64,000 nt of DNA from Cladorhizidae sp. MBARI D1340-BT2 (lineage: Eukaryota; Porifera; Demospongiae; Poecilosclerida; Cladorhizidae), in the NCBI GenBank assembly GCA_028752905.1, contig JAQNBH010000013.1:26687239-26751238 (forward strand), written 5' to 3'. Both the position numbers and the translations under genes were made by a program. Shown one piece after another: positions 37,185-47,765 of this stretch; within the stretch, counting starts at the first letter, position 1; the number at the start of each line of letters is the position of its first letter. The notes below the pieces were generated by a model that searched no databases, had not been told where the DNA came from, and saw only the letters and a program-made list of their open reading frames with translations.

Positions 37185-37599
37185 CTGTAGGTAAATGACG
37201 AGATGGGGCTTTGCCAACGTCCAAGTTCTGGCCATGCATGGCATATATGGTGCCTCCTCTAAGCAATGGAGGAGGGAGCTATCACAGGTATGGCCTAGGA
37301 CAGTTGGAGCTAATTAACTCTCGTTCACAGCACTAATGAAATACCATCTGAACAGCAATGCATAACACTACAGACAGATAAACAATATTGATCTGAAGGA
37401 ATTTTTTTCCAACTTTTTTAATATAGTTGGTTAGTTTTTGCGTGCAATTTCAGTTCAAAGGTTGTTTTTCCCATTCCCACCCACCTCTCCAAAACATAAA
37501 ATAATTTTTTTAAGTAACCAACAACAGCAGAAGCACTAACCTGGAGAAAGACACCTTGGGCTCAATCTTTGCAGACGTAGGATCACGGTGTTCCACCAG

Positions 37600-37908
37600 T
37601 CACATGGAGAATATTGTTGGAGCTACTGCACTTGCTGGAAGGTGTGAGGCACTGGATGGTGTTTCGGGTGACTTTCTTCACCACACACTCTTTCGTGCGG
37701 AGCAGCACAGAGTGTGAGCTGTCGATGCCAATATCCACGCCCATGATGGTGATGTGAGTGCCCCCTGATGCCGGTCCCCTCTGGGGGGTGGCAGGCAGTA
37801 TCGTCATGGAGTGGGCCTGATTGTGAATAGTGGGGATAAAAAAATTATAACATGAATAATTTGTCTTGAAAGATGATGTGACTAGTTCAACGGTGACGTT
37901 AGCCACCT
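37600..37908 (-). CDS. plexin-like receptor, IPT exon
   Basis: The frame reads VANVTVELVTSSFK at its start and then ATPQRGPASGGTHITIMGVD, the canonical IPT/TIG opening 'P-x-x-G-P-x-S-G-G-T-x-I-T-I-x-G'. It continues with KECVVKKVTRNTIQCLTP, the domain's 'C-x-V...x-x-I-x-C-x-x-P' strands. The acceptor is ttggacatag (or two bases later). The donor is one of several GT sites near 37600. IPT domains form the stalk of plexins between the PSI modules and the membrane. Confidence 0.85.
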
Positions 37909-38621
37909 CTATGTCCAATAACCAGCCACTCCCTCAATCAGGAAACTTCACAAAACATAAAACAAAATTTCCTGCATGTGTGTGCATGTGTGTTTGTGTA
38001 TTTGCATTGTAATTAGAACTTGTATGCCATAATTAATCCTTCCGCTCCCCTGGAAAATCTGGAGTTCCATACGGCACCTCCCCCCTGTGATGCTGGGGTA
38101 GGTAAGGGAAGGTTGCACTATAACCGTAAATCTGAATTATATTATATTATATATATTATTTTGACAAAAATCAAAAAAGTGTTATGGTGTTTCCAGTCTT
38201 CATTTTATTGTGGGACAAGATGTCTATGAAATATTTCTCTTACATTTGTTCATTCCGAGTGCAAGGAGAGGCCGGAAAATCTAGTATGAAATTGCTTGGC
38301 TGTCCTGCTCACCTCCCAAAGCTAGCTTCTCTCCTAATGCCTCGGATGTGTGCATAGAGGAACTAGCAACACTCTTGCCTTTTTCTGTTTTTAAAGTATT
38401 TAATATTCCACATTATAAAATTAATAAACATTTTACAACAGACAGGTACCTCATGCACTCTTCATGTACAGCAGACAGGTACCTCATGCACTCTGTGTTG
38501 CTCATGAATATATTCATGACAAGTATGTACAACAGACTCAATGAGATTACGAAAAATTATCAAAAATGGGAGAATTCCAGATTTATGGTGAAGAGTGGGC
38601 CTAAAGTCGGCCATCAGCTAC

Positions 38622-38727
38622 CTCAAGCAATGCACCAAATAGAGATGACATCACTCCCAAGGACGAGAAGCTTAGTTGAGCGTGGCTCGCTAGACTCGTC
38701 TCCATTGAGCCTGTGCTGCAGTTGAAC
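38622..38727 (-). CDS. possible plexin exon after IPT2
   Basis: Between the acceptor attggctgtag and the donor gtagctg lies a 106-base stretch open in the frame that would follow the IPT2 exon if the frameshift there is discounted (FNCSTGSMETSLASHAQLSF). No motif confirms it. Confidence 0.3.
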
Positions 38728-38749
38728 CTACAGCCAATAGCAGAGGACA

Positions 38750-39095
38750 AAAATCAAAACAACGACAACACAATAACAAACAACAACAAATAACAAATTA
38801 ATAAATAATAAGTATTAATAAGACAACAAATATTAACAAACAATAAATATTAACAAATATTAACAAACAAAAAATTAATAAACTACAAACAATATTTATA
38901 AACCAACAAATATTAACAAACAAATTAATTAACACATATTGACAAACAAATACTACAATCAAATTAACAAACAAATTAATAAACCACAAATATTGACACA
39001 AATATTTATTTTTTAGAAAGAATTAAAAAATTAACAAATTCAACAACAAGCAACAATAACAATAACAAACAACAACAACAACAAGTAGTGCAACA
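38750..39095. repeat. AAC/AAATATT-rich low-complexity tract
   Basis: Interrupted caacaa and aacaaatatta runs in a plexin intron. Minus-strand Val/Ile/Leu/Phe frames are artefacts. Confidence 0.9.
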
Positions 39096-39102
39096 GACTC
39101 AC

Positions 39103-39246
39103 CCTGTGCCTGGTCTATAGCTAGTGATGGTGTACTCCACACAGCCGATGGTTACCATGGTGGATGTCAGACCGGACCAGCCCTAGGTTATTGCCAGACA
39201 CTGAGATCTCTGTCCCACCCTCAGTGGGCCCATTCATGGGAATGAA
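39103..39246 (-). CDS. plexin-like receptor, IPT2 exon
   Basis: The exon follows PSI2 in phase 0: after cccctaaccag it reads FIPMNGPTEGGTEISVSGNN then LG, which closely follows plexin IPT2 ('I-I-P-x-x-G-P-x-E-G-G-T-x-x-x-I-x-G-x-N-L-G'). The next residues SDIH are in this frame, but the expected 'V-x-V-A-G-V-x-C' strand appears as MVTIGCVEYTITSYRPG in the +1 frame, so one base is extra or missing near 39163. The donor is gtgagtc. Confidence 0.8.
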
Positions 39247-39587
39247 CTGGTTAGGGGAAATGTCAATTATATATAAAAGTGATTTTCTGTCTCCAAGATC
39301 AAGCACATAATTAACAACAACAACAACAATAGAATACACATACTCACACTGTGTGAGATTAACCTTGTAGTGCCAAACGATCGCTAAAAATCAATCTTCA
39401 AACCTCTAAATATCAGAATATTTTGTTTACTATTTCCTCTCGTAATCCTGGATTAGTAAAAGTGATTAGAATGTTATTTAGAAGAGAAATGGAGATAGAA
39501 TAGCTGACTAGTTAACCTTGATGAACTGCTTTTCCAGGTCAGTGTAAAAAGAAGACTTTATCCTTCCACTCGTGGCAATTGAGTGAG

Positions 39588-40142
39588 GAGGAAGGCTAAG
39601 GATGCCTAGCATGGGCACTGGGAAGGAAGTAGTCTAAGGGTATCTTGCATAGGCAAGCACTGGGGAGGAAGGCTAAGGGTGTCTAGCATGGGCAAGCACT
39701 GGGGAGGAAGGCTGAGGGTGTCTAGCATAGACAAACACTGGGGAGGAACGCTAAGGGTGTCTAGCATGGGGAGGAAGGCTGAGGGTGTCTAGCATAGGCA
39801 AGCACTGGGGAGGAAGGCTACAGGTGTCTAGCATGGGCAAGCACTGGGGAGGAAGTAAGGATGTCTAGCATGGGCAAGTAGTGGGAGGAAGGCTAAGGAT
39901 GTCTAGCATGGGCAAGCACTGGGGAGGAAGGCTAAGGGTGTCTAGCATGGGCAAGCACAGGGAAGGAAGGCTAAGGGTGTCTAGCATGGGCAAGCACTGG
40001 GGAGGAAGGCTAAGGATGTCTAGCATGGGCAAGCACTGGGGAGGAAGGCTAAGGGTGTCTAGCATGGGCAAGCACAGGGAAGGAAAGCTAAGGATGTCTA
40101 GCATGGGCAAGTACTGGGGAGGAAGGCTAAGGTTGTATAGCA
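39588..40142. repeat. 39-bp minisatellite in a plexin intron
   Basis: About 14 units of ggaggaaggctaagggtgtc + tagcatgggcaagcactgg, with shortened units near 39760 and 39860. The minus frame gives 13-residue repeats (LPMLDTLSLPPQC), an artefact. Confidence 0.95.
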
Positions 40143-40414
40143 GGTGTACAGCTGGAGAAAGACACTGAAGAAATGGGAATAACTAGACATCTCGATCCTA
40201 TGGTCAGGTCTCCATAAGCAGCTGTTCTCCTTGACGTGTCAGGAGCCAGGAAGGGGTGACCAAGAGAGTGCTGCTGGCAAGTGCAAAGGTTTCAGCTAAA
40301 CTTCAGCAATAAACTTATTTTTGTAGCCCCTTAAAAAATAATTTTGTGTGTATGTGATAAGCTGCAGCCTCCCATTATCTATCCATTTACCCACTTTAAT
40401 ATGCATTTTGGAAT

Positions 40415-40800
40415 ATGCAACCCTTTACCCACTGCACTATACACCATTCACCCACTACAGTAGGTCCCTTTACCCACTACAGTACGTATCCCATCACCCT
40501 CTACAGAATACATCCAGTTACCCACTATAATCTTTACCCACTACAGTATCTATCCTGTTACCCACTACAGTATGTGTCCCATTACCCACTAAAGTATGTG
40601 TCCCGTTACCTACTACAGTATGTGTCCCTTTACCCCACTACAGTATCTATCTCATTACCCACTACAGTATGTGTCCCGTTACTCACTACAGTGTGTGTCC
40701 CTTTACCCAATTCAGTATGTGCACCTTTACCCACTACAGTGTGTGTAGCTAACTTTACCAACTACAAACATTACCCACTACAGTATGGCTCCCTTTACTC
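40415..40800. repeat. 24-bp minisatellite in a plexin intron
   Basis: About 15 units of ttacccactacagtatgtgt + cccg, ending 30 bases from the PSI2 exon. Confidence 0.95.
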
Positions 40801-40829
40801 ACTTCTATCTTCATACTTGGCTAGCTTAC

Positions 40830-41041
40830 ATTTATTATTGATGGGGCATCGCAGAGTGTGATGTCTGAAAAAATTGTCTTCCCATTACATTTGTTACTGG
40901 ACTTGTAGGTAAGTAGGCAGTTGCCAGGGGAACCGGTCACAGAGCCGCAGTAGCTACAGCTGAACTGGTTACGATTTGTAGTATCGATGGCGAGGCACTG
41001 GGCACAGCTACTGCCCAAGAGTGGACCGCTGTACACAATCA
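40830..41041 (-). CDS. plexin-like receptor, PSI2 exon
   Basis: The exon spans 212 bases between tccctctag and gtaagc and ends in phase 0. It encodes SSCAQCLAIDTTNRNQFSCS then YCGSVTGSPGNCLL and CDAPSIIN. The cysteine order C-x2-C-L...C-x2-C...C...C...C-D/P-x-P-x-I is that of a PSI module, and the final 'P-S-I-I' leads into IPT2 as in plexins. Upstream VIVYSGPLLG corresponds to the strand linking IPT1 to PSI2. Confidence 0.85.
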
Positions 41042-41399
41042 CTAGAGGGAGGAAAGATGAGAAGATGAGAGAGGGGAAGGGAAGAGGAGGAGAGAGAAGG
41101 GAAGGAGAGGAACAAGGAGGCATAGATTACAATGGTGAGAAGGGAAAAAAACAAGATGAAATACAAACACAAGGAAATCCAGCGGATTACATTGCCACAA
41201 ACTCCTTCCATGCAGTAGTTTCATGAATAATTCATGATTCCTGTTCTCTATAAATACAAGTACTGTACTGAAACGCATCATAATGATCACCAACAAAAGT
41301 TTCTTTCCATGATGCGTAGCCTCCTCCTACAAGCTAGCCACAGCAAATTTTGGTAAACCATGGAGCCATAAACATCGGAGTCAATTCTCGCCAACAAAC
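41042..41399. other. plexin intron, 5' part with purine-rich tract
   Basis: A GA-rich tract (41045-41120) is followed by unassigned sequence. Confidence 0.5.
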
Positions 41400-41820
41400 A
41401 GATTTACAACTAGAGCCAATAGCGGCTCCATTGGAAGAAGCTAAAGCCAATGGTAGTTCCTTGGGAAGAAGCTAGAAACAATGGCGGCTCCCTGGGAAGA
41501 AGCTAAAGCCAATTGTGACTCCCTGGGAAGAAGCTAAAGCGAATGGCAGATTGGCAGCTCACTGGGAAGAAGCTAGAGCCAATGGTGGCACCCTGGGAAG
41601 AAGCTAGAGCCACTGGCTCTTAGGAAGAAGCTAGAGCCCATGGCAGCTCTCTGGGAAGAAGCTAGAGTCAATGGTGGCTCCTTTGGAAGAAGCTAGAGCC
41701 AATGGTGACTCCCTGGGAGGAAGCTAGAGCCAATAGTGGCTCCCTGGGAAGAAGCTAAAGCCAATGGTGGCTCCCTGGGAAGAAGCTAGAGCCAATGGTG
41801 GCTCCCCAGGAAGAAGCTTT
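41400..41820. repeat. 31-bp minisatellite in a plexin intron
   Basis: About 13 units of aatggtggctccctgggaag + aagctagagcc, with some shortened units. Confidence 0.95.
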
Positions 41821-42291
41821 GAAATCAACCAAGGATGGTGGAAGGATAAAGCAACCTAACCAACTCCAACACTTGCACACAGCATACAGTGAGAACCTAT
41901 TGGTCTTGGCCAAAATTAACGACAGGCTCTTCAGCTAAGGGGGAGGATGTCCTTGCAGAGCCTCAACAGGCATGGGGAAAGAAGTGAGAATTCTCTATTG
42001 CATGTTTTACCAGCCGGTTTCCATGGCAACCCATTGTGCTCCACCATAATGCACTTTGGTGCAGATTATAAAAACACAGACACACACACAAACACACACA
42101 AAATGGGAACATTTATCTCATGAATTATTCATGATTACAATGGGTTGTTAGCTTTCCCATAGAACTCATAAGGCTATGTTGTTATTGTTGTTGTTGTTGT
42201 TGTTGTAGTTGTACTGTAGTACTGCAGCATGTGATGAAACCACTCAGTAATAACAACTTGTCTAGACTCGGGATTTTAACTTCACCTTCAC

Positions 42292-42491
42292 CATTTGCAT
42301 CATGAGGATTTTCTATGACAAAATTGTTGAGCAGAACCTGCAGAGAAAGGCTGACCAAGGCACGCTCTCGGGAGAACGAGGAATAAAAGAGCTCCTTTAA
42401 CTGGCAGATGACCATGTTGTTGGACAACACTGCCGGGACTTTCACTAAAACACTACCCTCGCTGCAGCTTGGGGTCTCACACACACGACAC
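42292..42491 (-). CDS. plexin-like receptor, IPT1 exon
   Basis: The exon starts after taccacttcag and continues the previous exon in phase (TC + G). It reads CRVCETPSCSEGSVLVKVPA then VLSNNMVICQL and later ALVSLSLQVLLNNFVIENP. Plexin IPT1 has the same order: a cysteine strand, 'V-P-A-V-x-x-x-x-x-x-V-x-C-Q', then 'L-x-F-S-V-V-W...I-x-x-P'. Two GT donors six bases apart (exon end at 42292 or 42286) both leave phase 1, which fits PSI2. This order, IPT1 then PSI2 then IPT2, identifies the gene as plexin-like. Confidence 0.8.
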
Positions 42492-42499
42492 CTGAAGTG

Positions 42500-42800
42500 G
42501 TAGGGGGAGGAGGAGGAGGAGGAGTAGGAAGGGGAGGAGTGGTACATGTAAGTAAAGGAGAAGGATGAGAGAGAGTGAAAGAAGATAGTGAAGGGAAGGC
42601 AGAAGGAAGGGGACGACAGGAAGGAGAAGAGGAGTGAAAAGCAGGAGGAGAAATTGGGGAGGAAGGGGAGACAGAGGGAGAGCGAAGAGGGGAAGATGAG
42701 GTGGAGGGAGAAGTAAAGGAGAGGGATGGCCGGGAAAGAGGAGGAGATGAAATGGGAGGAAGGAAGGAGATGGGAAGAAGAGAGAGAAGTGGGTGGTTTT
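42500..42800. repeat. polypurine (GGAGGA/GAAGGG) tract
   Basis: About 300 bases with almost no pyrimidines on the plus strand, in the intron upstream of the IPT1 exon. It also serves as the pyrimidine-rich stretch before the acceptor on the minus strand. Pro/Ser/Leu-rich frames across it are artefacts. Confidence 0.85.
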
Positions 42801-42884
42801 GTTCACACATATATGTCCATGGAAACCCTAATTAGAAGACTGCATTAACTCACTGCATATTTGCACCTCACCTTAATAATTGAC

Positions 42885-43020
42885 ATGGTGCCAGTACATA
42901 AAACCAAACCTTGACACATATAACTAAACATGACATGGTGTCAATACATAACTAAAACTTCACATAGTGTCAGTATATATAACTGATGTGGTGTCAGTAC
43001 ACATAAATAATGTCCAGCCT
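42885..43020. repeat. degenerate ~30-bp repeat
   Basis: About four copies of acatggtgtcagtacataacta. Intronic. Confidence 0.75.
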
Positions 43021-43122
43021 AATAAAACTACGTCCAGTTTACTGAATAACTGTAGAACCAAGTATGGAGAGCGAAGCTCCTAGTAGAGAAGAACACCCAC
43101 TTTGAGAAAGTTTCCAACTCAC

Positions 43123-43268
43123 GAGAACTGTCCAATGTTTCTGTAAACCTCCAGTCCCTCTGAGAAGATTTGTAGAGGTCTGACCTCGTATAGGAAGTTA
43201 GCATGGACTAAGTAGGAGGATGTGTTCCGATGAAGAAGGATATTTGTGTTGCATGTGTTCTGAGGCAG
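43123..43268 (-). CDS. plexin-like receptor, exon upstream of IPT1
   Basis: The exon lies between cactttgtag and gtgagt, 146 bases, open in only one frame, and ends with two bases that complete a codon with the IPT1 exon. It reads NTCNTNILLHRNTSSYLVHA then NFLYEVRPLQIFSEGLEVY. 'R-P-L-x-I...G-L' is like the first strand of an IPT fold. It would follow PSI1. The Sema domain and PSI1 of this gene were not found upstream in the window. Confidence 0.65.
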
Positions 43269-43379
43269 CTACAAAGTGTGAGGGAGAGATCGATGATATG
43301 ACAGAGAGTGAGAGAGGGATGGTTAGAGGATTATAGGCAAGAGGAAAGAAGAGGATGAAGGATGAGAAGGAGAACGAAC

Positions 43380-43535
43380 AATTGTGGGTTAACGATGGGA
43401 AGGAGAAGGAAGAGTTAAGGGTTAAATTTGTAAGGAGAAGGAAGAGTTAAGGGTTAAGGATGGGAAAGAGTTAAGGGTTAAAGGTGGGAAGCAGAAGAAG
43501 AATTAGATGGGAAGGAGAAGGAAGAGTTAAAAGGC
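43380..43535. repeat. degenerate ~30-bp purine-rich repeat
   Basis: About five copies of gggaaggagaaggaagagtt + aagggttaa. Intronic. Confidence 0.8.
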
Positions 43536-44348
43536 TGGTTCAAAATATGACGCAAACAGCGAACGTTGCATTGCTTCCTCAAGCGTCATAAGTGCTGCAT
43601 GTAGCCAAGGGAGTGTTCCCTGCCCAATTAGCTAGCACTTAGTCACTAAAAAGCACCAAGGAACCAAGAGCTCTTCACACCTAGAGCAATTAAGAACCTG
43701 GCTGTGGCACCTTCATTACCAGCATAACTTCACCAGCGCCTTGGACTTTGGGACACAATCCACCTATAGATAACCGCTAATGGGCAATAGCATTTGCATC
43801 GAGTGTTAAAATTAGCACTGCACATGCATAGAGGAAGAAGAGGAGGAAGTAGAAGTCGGGAAGCAAAGAGATGAGGAGATAACATATTTTGTACGCACAC
43901 ACCCATCCAGTGAAACCCTAATTAGCAGATGGTAATATTTACTTACAATGGTTCCCTTCCTTGATGAACTTACACGAAATTACTTTAGGAAAAAGCAGGG
44001 AAAAATGTATACCGCACAAAAATGTCTACTTAATTTAAACCTTTGGGGGAAAGGCACCAGCTAATTACATGATCATTTCAAAGACCTAAAAATTAAAAAA
44101 AAATCCATTATTCTTTCAAAGGTGCAGACATGCGCTCAAATGAACTCTTGGGAAAGGTGGTTCAAGGTGCAGACGTGCAGCACACCAAATGAGACACCAT
44201 TTTTTGGAATTTAATCATTGCTATGGATATATGAATATATCATGATAAAAGGTGTGCAATAATTCATGTCCATGAGAAAACACACATACCTGCCCACAGG
44301 TATACTGTACATATGACTAAATATACTACTACAATAATTCACACGTAC
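43536..44348. other. plexin intron, nothing recognised
   Basis: Unassigned sequence between exon candidates. Open frames are short. Confidence 0.45.
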
Positions 44349-44448
44349 CTCGGCTGGCTATGTGGACACTTATTAGGGCACGAAGACGAAACTCCGAGGT
44401 TTGAGATACAGGCAAAGCTGAGGTGACACCGCAAGGTAGCTGGCATAG
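44349..44448 (-). CDS. possible further upstream plexin exon
   Basis: Good splice sites (acatctacag and gtacgtg) flank 100 bases open in one frame: LCQLPCGVTSALPVSQTSEF then RLRALISVHIA. It ends in phase 1, which does not match the next exon at 43268, so another exon would be needed between them. Identity is not proven. Confidence 0.3.
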
Positions 44449-45192
44449 CTGTAGATGTATGCAACCATTAGTATGTACAAGTAAGGAGAAAATCGGTAGG
44501 AAATTATCACCCGGGCAATTTGACAAGGAGAAAAATCGGCAAGGGATCGTCATCATAGCGGCTCACTTAAAAGTGTCATCAAAACTGCACAAAGCATGCC
44601 ATGCATTAAGACTCAAATTAAAGACCGGGTACATGCACATGCATAATATATAACCAATCCTTGATCGTGTTGACCGAGAAGATTTGAATTAGGTAAGGGT
44701 ATCTCAACAGAGCAGGCTGGCTCATGCGCTCAATTCAAAGTCTCCATTGCACAATGTACTTGACATGGTAAAGGGTCATCCAAAATTGGTGCAGTCTAGA
44801 TTAGTGAAGACAGTAGTGTCGCATGCATTATACACATCTTGGCTCACAATGTGCCGCTAGCACCAGCAGTGGATCATTTTTGTGGAAATTATGAATATGG
44901 GGTTACATGCATCACACCACTTCACATCACGGTCCTTTGCTTAAGTAGATCGATTCCTACTCTCAGTTGTGACACGTTGGCCCACTCATGCTGGTGTGCT
45001 TTATTTGTATTCAGCAGCAAACAAACTTCTTCAGCACAGAAAGGACAGGGAAAAATTGACCAAGGGAGTGAGAAACTTCTCGTGGATATGAGATATGCCC
45101 CACAAGTCCTGCAGAGACTTGCAAGACATGGAGAATGCCTGGAAACAAGTTGCCGTGGAAGAGAGACAAATATGATTTTCATTCCAATATTT
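44449..45192. other. no recognisable gene
   Basis: Sequence between the last plexin exon candidate and the 28-bp array. No Sema-domain exon was found on the minus strand here. Confidence 0.45.
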
Positions 45193-46028
45193 CACAACCA
45201 CAATGTTACACCTGCAGATGTCCAACCACAATGTTACACCTGCAGATGTCCAACCACAATGTTACACCTGCAGATGTCCAACCACAATGTTACACCTGCA
45301 GATGTCCAACCACAATATTACACCTGCAGATGTCCAACCACAATGTTACACCTGCAGATGTCCAACCATAATGTTACACCTGCAGATATCCAAACACAAT
45401 GTTACACCTGCAGATGTCCAACCACAATGTTACACTTGCAGATGTCCAACCACAATGTTACACTTGCAGATGTCCAACCACAATGTTACACCTGCAGATG
45501 TCCAACTACAATGTTACACCTCAGATGTCCAACCACAATATTACACCCGCAGATGTCCAACCACAATGTTACACCTGCAGATGTCCAACCACACTGTTGC
45601 ACCTGCAGATGTCCAACCACAATGTTACACCTTCTGATGTCCAACCACAATGTTACACCTGCAGATGTCCAACCACAATGTTACACCTGCAGATGTCCAA
45701 CCACAATGTTATACCTGCAGATGTCCAACCACAATGTTACACCTGGAGATGTCCAACCACAATGTTACACCTGGAGATGTCCAACCACAATGTTACACCT
45801 GCAGATGTCCAACCACAATGTTCAACCACAATGTTACACCTGCAGATGTCCAACCACAATGTTACACCTGCAGATGTCCAACAACAATGTTACACCTGCA
45901 GATGTCTAACCACAATGTTACACATGCAGATGTCCAACCACAATGTTACACCTGCAGATGTCCAACCACAATGTTACACCTGCAGATGTCCAACCACAAT
46001 GTTACACCTGCAGATGTCCAACCACAAT
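45193..46028. repeat. 28-bp minisatellite abutting the 5' LTR
   Basis: About 30 units of caatgttacacctgcagatg + tccaacca. Most units carry a CTGCAG site. 28 is not a multiple of three, so long frames cycle through three units and give Cys-rich artefact proteins. The last unit is cut in the middle (accacaat) by the start of the LTR. Confidence 0.95.
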
Positions 46029-46389
46029 TGAAACACTGTTGAATTGAACAATCGCATATTTATGGCATAGGTGTTGTAACTGTTGTACCAGAAAGAACTG
46101 CTCTCATCATTTGTTTGTAATTGACGCACATGTTTCCTTTGGTTACTTATCTACTTTGTAATATCTATGTATAGATTTGTATGTTGTAATGCTAGTGCTG
46201 GACTAACACACTTATTACTATTAGTAATGCTAGTGTATCCAGGATGTGTTGTATCCATGATGCAGGGGCCCCTGAAAAAGAGGGAGAGAACCCCAATGTT
46301 TTGGATTGTGTTGTGTCTTGTATTGAATCTGATCTAATAAACTAACCTCAACCCTTGTCAATTTTAACTCATATCAGCACGATATTACA
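46029..46389 (+). repeat. 5' LTR of Ty3/gypsy copy B
   Basis: It begins TGAAACACTGTTGAATTG and ends GATATTACA, about 361 bases, directly before the primer-binding site. It matches 51059-51302 over the first ~240 bases, apart from a ~44-base segment (46188-46231, containing aatgctagtgctgg) missing in the 3' LTR. An AATAAA-like aataaa lies near 46335. Confidence 0.85.
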
Positions 46390-46390
46390 T

Positions 46391-46408
46391 TGGCGTATGC
46401 GGCAGGAT
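46391..46408 (+). promoter_or_regulatory. primer-binding site, tRNA-Ser type
   Basis: TGGCGTATGCGGCAGGAT, one base after the LTR, complements the tRNA-Ser 3' end with two mismatches (TG instead of GT). Confidence 0.7.
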
Positions 46409-46425
46409 CAAGATCTGCACAAAGA

Positions 46426-47004
46426 ATGGCTGCTAGACCTTTAGTCTTGACTGAACCCTACTCCGGTGAAGGAACCTGGGACCAATGGCAGTACCACTTT
46501 CTTAATGTTTCGGGCGTCAACAAGTGGGGGGATGACAAGAACAAGTTGAAATGGCTCAGAGTGCGGTTGACAGTGAGAGCACAGATTGCGTTCCAACGCC
46601 TTCCGCTAGCTACCAGAACAAGTTTCGACGAAGCCACCAAAGCTTTGAGTGAGCAGCCCAAAACAAGGAAGACCTGCTACCAGGCGGAGTTACAAACCAG
46701 ACGCAAGAGTAAGTCTGAAAGCTGGCCAGATCTCGCAGATGACCTCAGATTGCTAGGAGACAAGGCCTACCCAGACTTGGGTGAGAATGCTAAAGAAATA
46801 CTAGCTCTGAACGCCTACCTCGCACAACTCGACAATAGCCAGGTCACATTTGGCATTAAGCAGAAATCCCTGCAGATGCTGGACCAGGCAGTCACGGGCA
46901 CCTTGGAACTCAAGTCGTATCTCACTCCCAGGATGATATTTGCAAGTGTTGAGAGAAATCCCCCGGAAGTAGGACAAACCACCATTGGCGGGGTGAGTAG
47001 TTAG
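46426..47004 (+). pseudogene. gag (capsid part) of Ty3 copy B
   Basis: The frame from MAARPLVLTEPYSGEGTWDQ runs 193 codons to a TAG. It contains WQYHFLNVSGVNKW, LRVRLTVRAQIAFQRLP and SWPDLADDLRLLGDKAYPDL, the pattern of Ty3/gypsy capsid proteins (retrotransposon gag domain). The last third continues in other frames after 47004 towards the zinc knuckle, so the stop is a lesion. The start is the ATG 18 bases after the primer-binding site. Confidence 0.8.
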
Positions 47005-47057
47005 GGCTCGGAAAGAGATAATCTCGCCACTCTAGTCGAGAGATTGACTGATATAAT

Positions 47058-47695
47058 TTGATGCTAGAGATGAACTATTCTGACTCAGAAGCAAGTAGGC
47101 AGAGAGGAGGGATGCCATGGAGGGGAGAAAATTCTTCCATGAGGGTAAATGACCTGAAGTGGGGCTCAAGGAGTGGCTCTTGGCAGCGGGCTACTGATTT
47201 TACATGCTGGAAATGTGGTAAGAACGGGCACATAGCGAGATATTGTCACTCTTCACAACTGGACAAGCCACAAGGAAACGGGAATCCTTCTGCACGAGGA
47301 GCCTACTGCAGAAGGATAATGAGGATGAGGCTCATTTACCTAAAGTTATTGTTTCTTTAGTATCCCCTACAGGTGGCTATACCATGAGTGGCAAGGTCAA
47401 TGGGCATGCGACTACCCTGCTAGTGGACACAGGAGCCTCAGTGTCCCTCATGCAAAAGGATGTGTGGGACAAGATCAGTCATGGCAGAGGAGTCAAACTC
47501 AAACCCTGGACAGAGCGGCAACTGGTACGTGGATGGATCTCCTCTTCAAGTCTACGGATACTCACCCATGGACCTGTCCCTCCAAGGAATCCTCTATCAG
47601 GCTGACATCATTATGGTGAGTCCACTTAATACTGAAGCCATTCTGGGCTTAGATTTTTTTTTAAAGCATAAGGTCGCAGTAGATGTGGGATGATC
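47058..47695 (+). pseudogene. nucleocapsid zinc knuckle and protease of Ty3 copy B
   Basis: A CCHC knuckle CWKCGKNGHIARYC lies at about 47206-47247. A frameshift follows, then the aspartic protease LLVDTGASVSLMQKDVW near 47421-47471 with the catalytic D-T-G. Another frameshift leads to ADIIMVSPLNTEAILGLDFF, the protease's second half ('I-L-G-L-D' flap end), which stops at 47693. Confidence 0.85.
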
Positions 47696-47765
47696 AGTGA
47701 TCCATCTTGGTAATTTATCTACTATTGAGTTGCATTAAGACTCCCTATCTTGTCCTGAGAGTGAT

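Noticed and set aside
42445..42810. Minus-strand Pro/Ser/Leu-rich frames before the IPT1 exon
   Set aside because: Translation of a polypyrimidine intron tract; only the part after the acceptor at 42491 is coding.
39588..46028. Regular direct repeats of 24-39 bp considered as CRISPR arrays
   Set aside because: Units are contiguous with no spacers, there are no cas genes, and the sequence is plainly eukaryotic.
44839..46042. Cys-rich repeated frames (NHNVTPADVQPQCYTCRCPTT-like) resembling a secreted repeat protein
   Set aside because: The 28-bp unit is not a multiple of three, and the same motif appears in all three frames; this is an array artefact.
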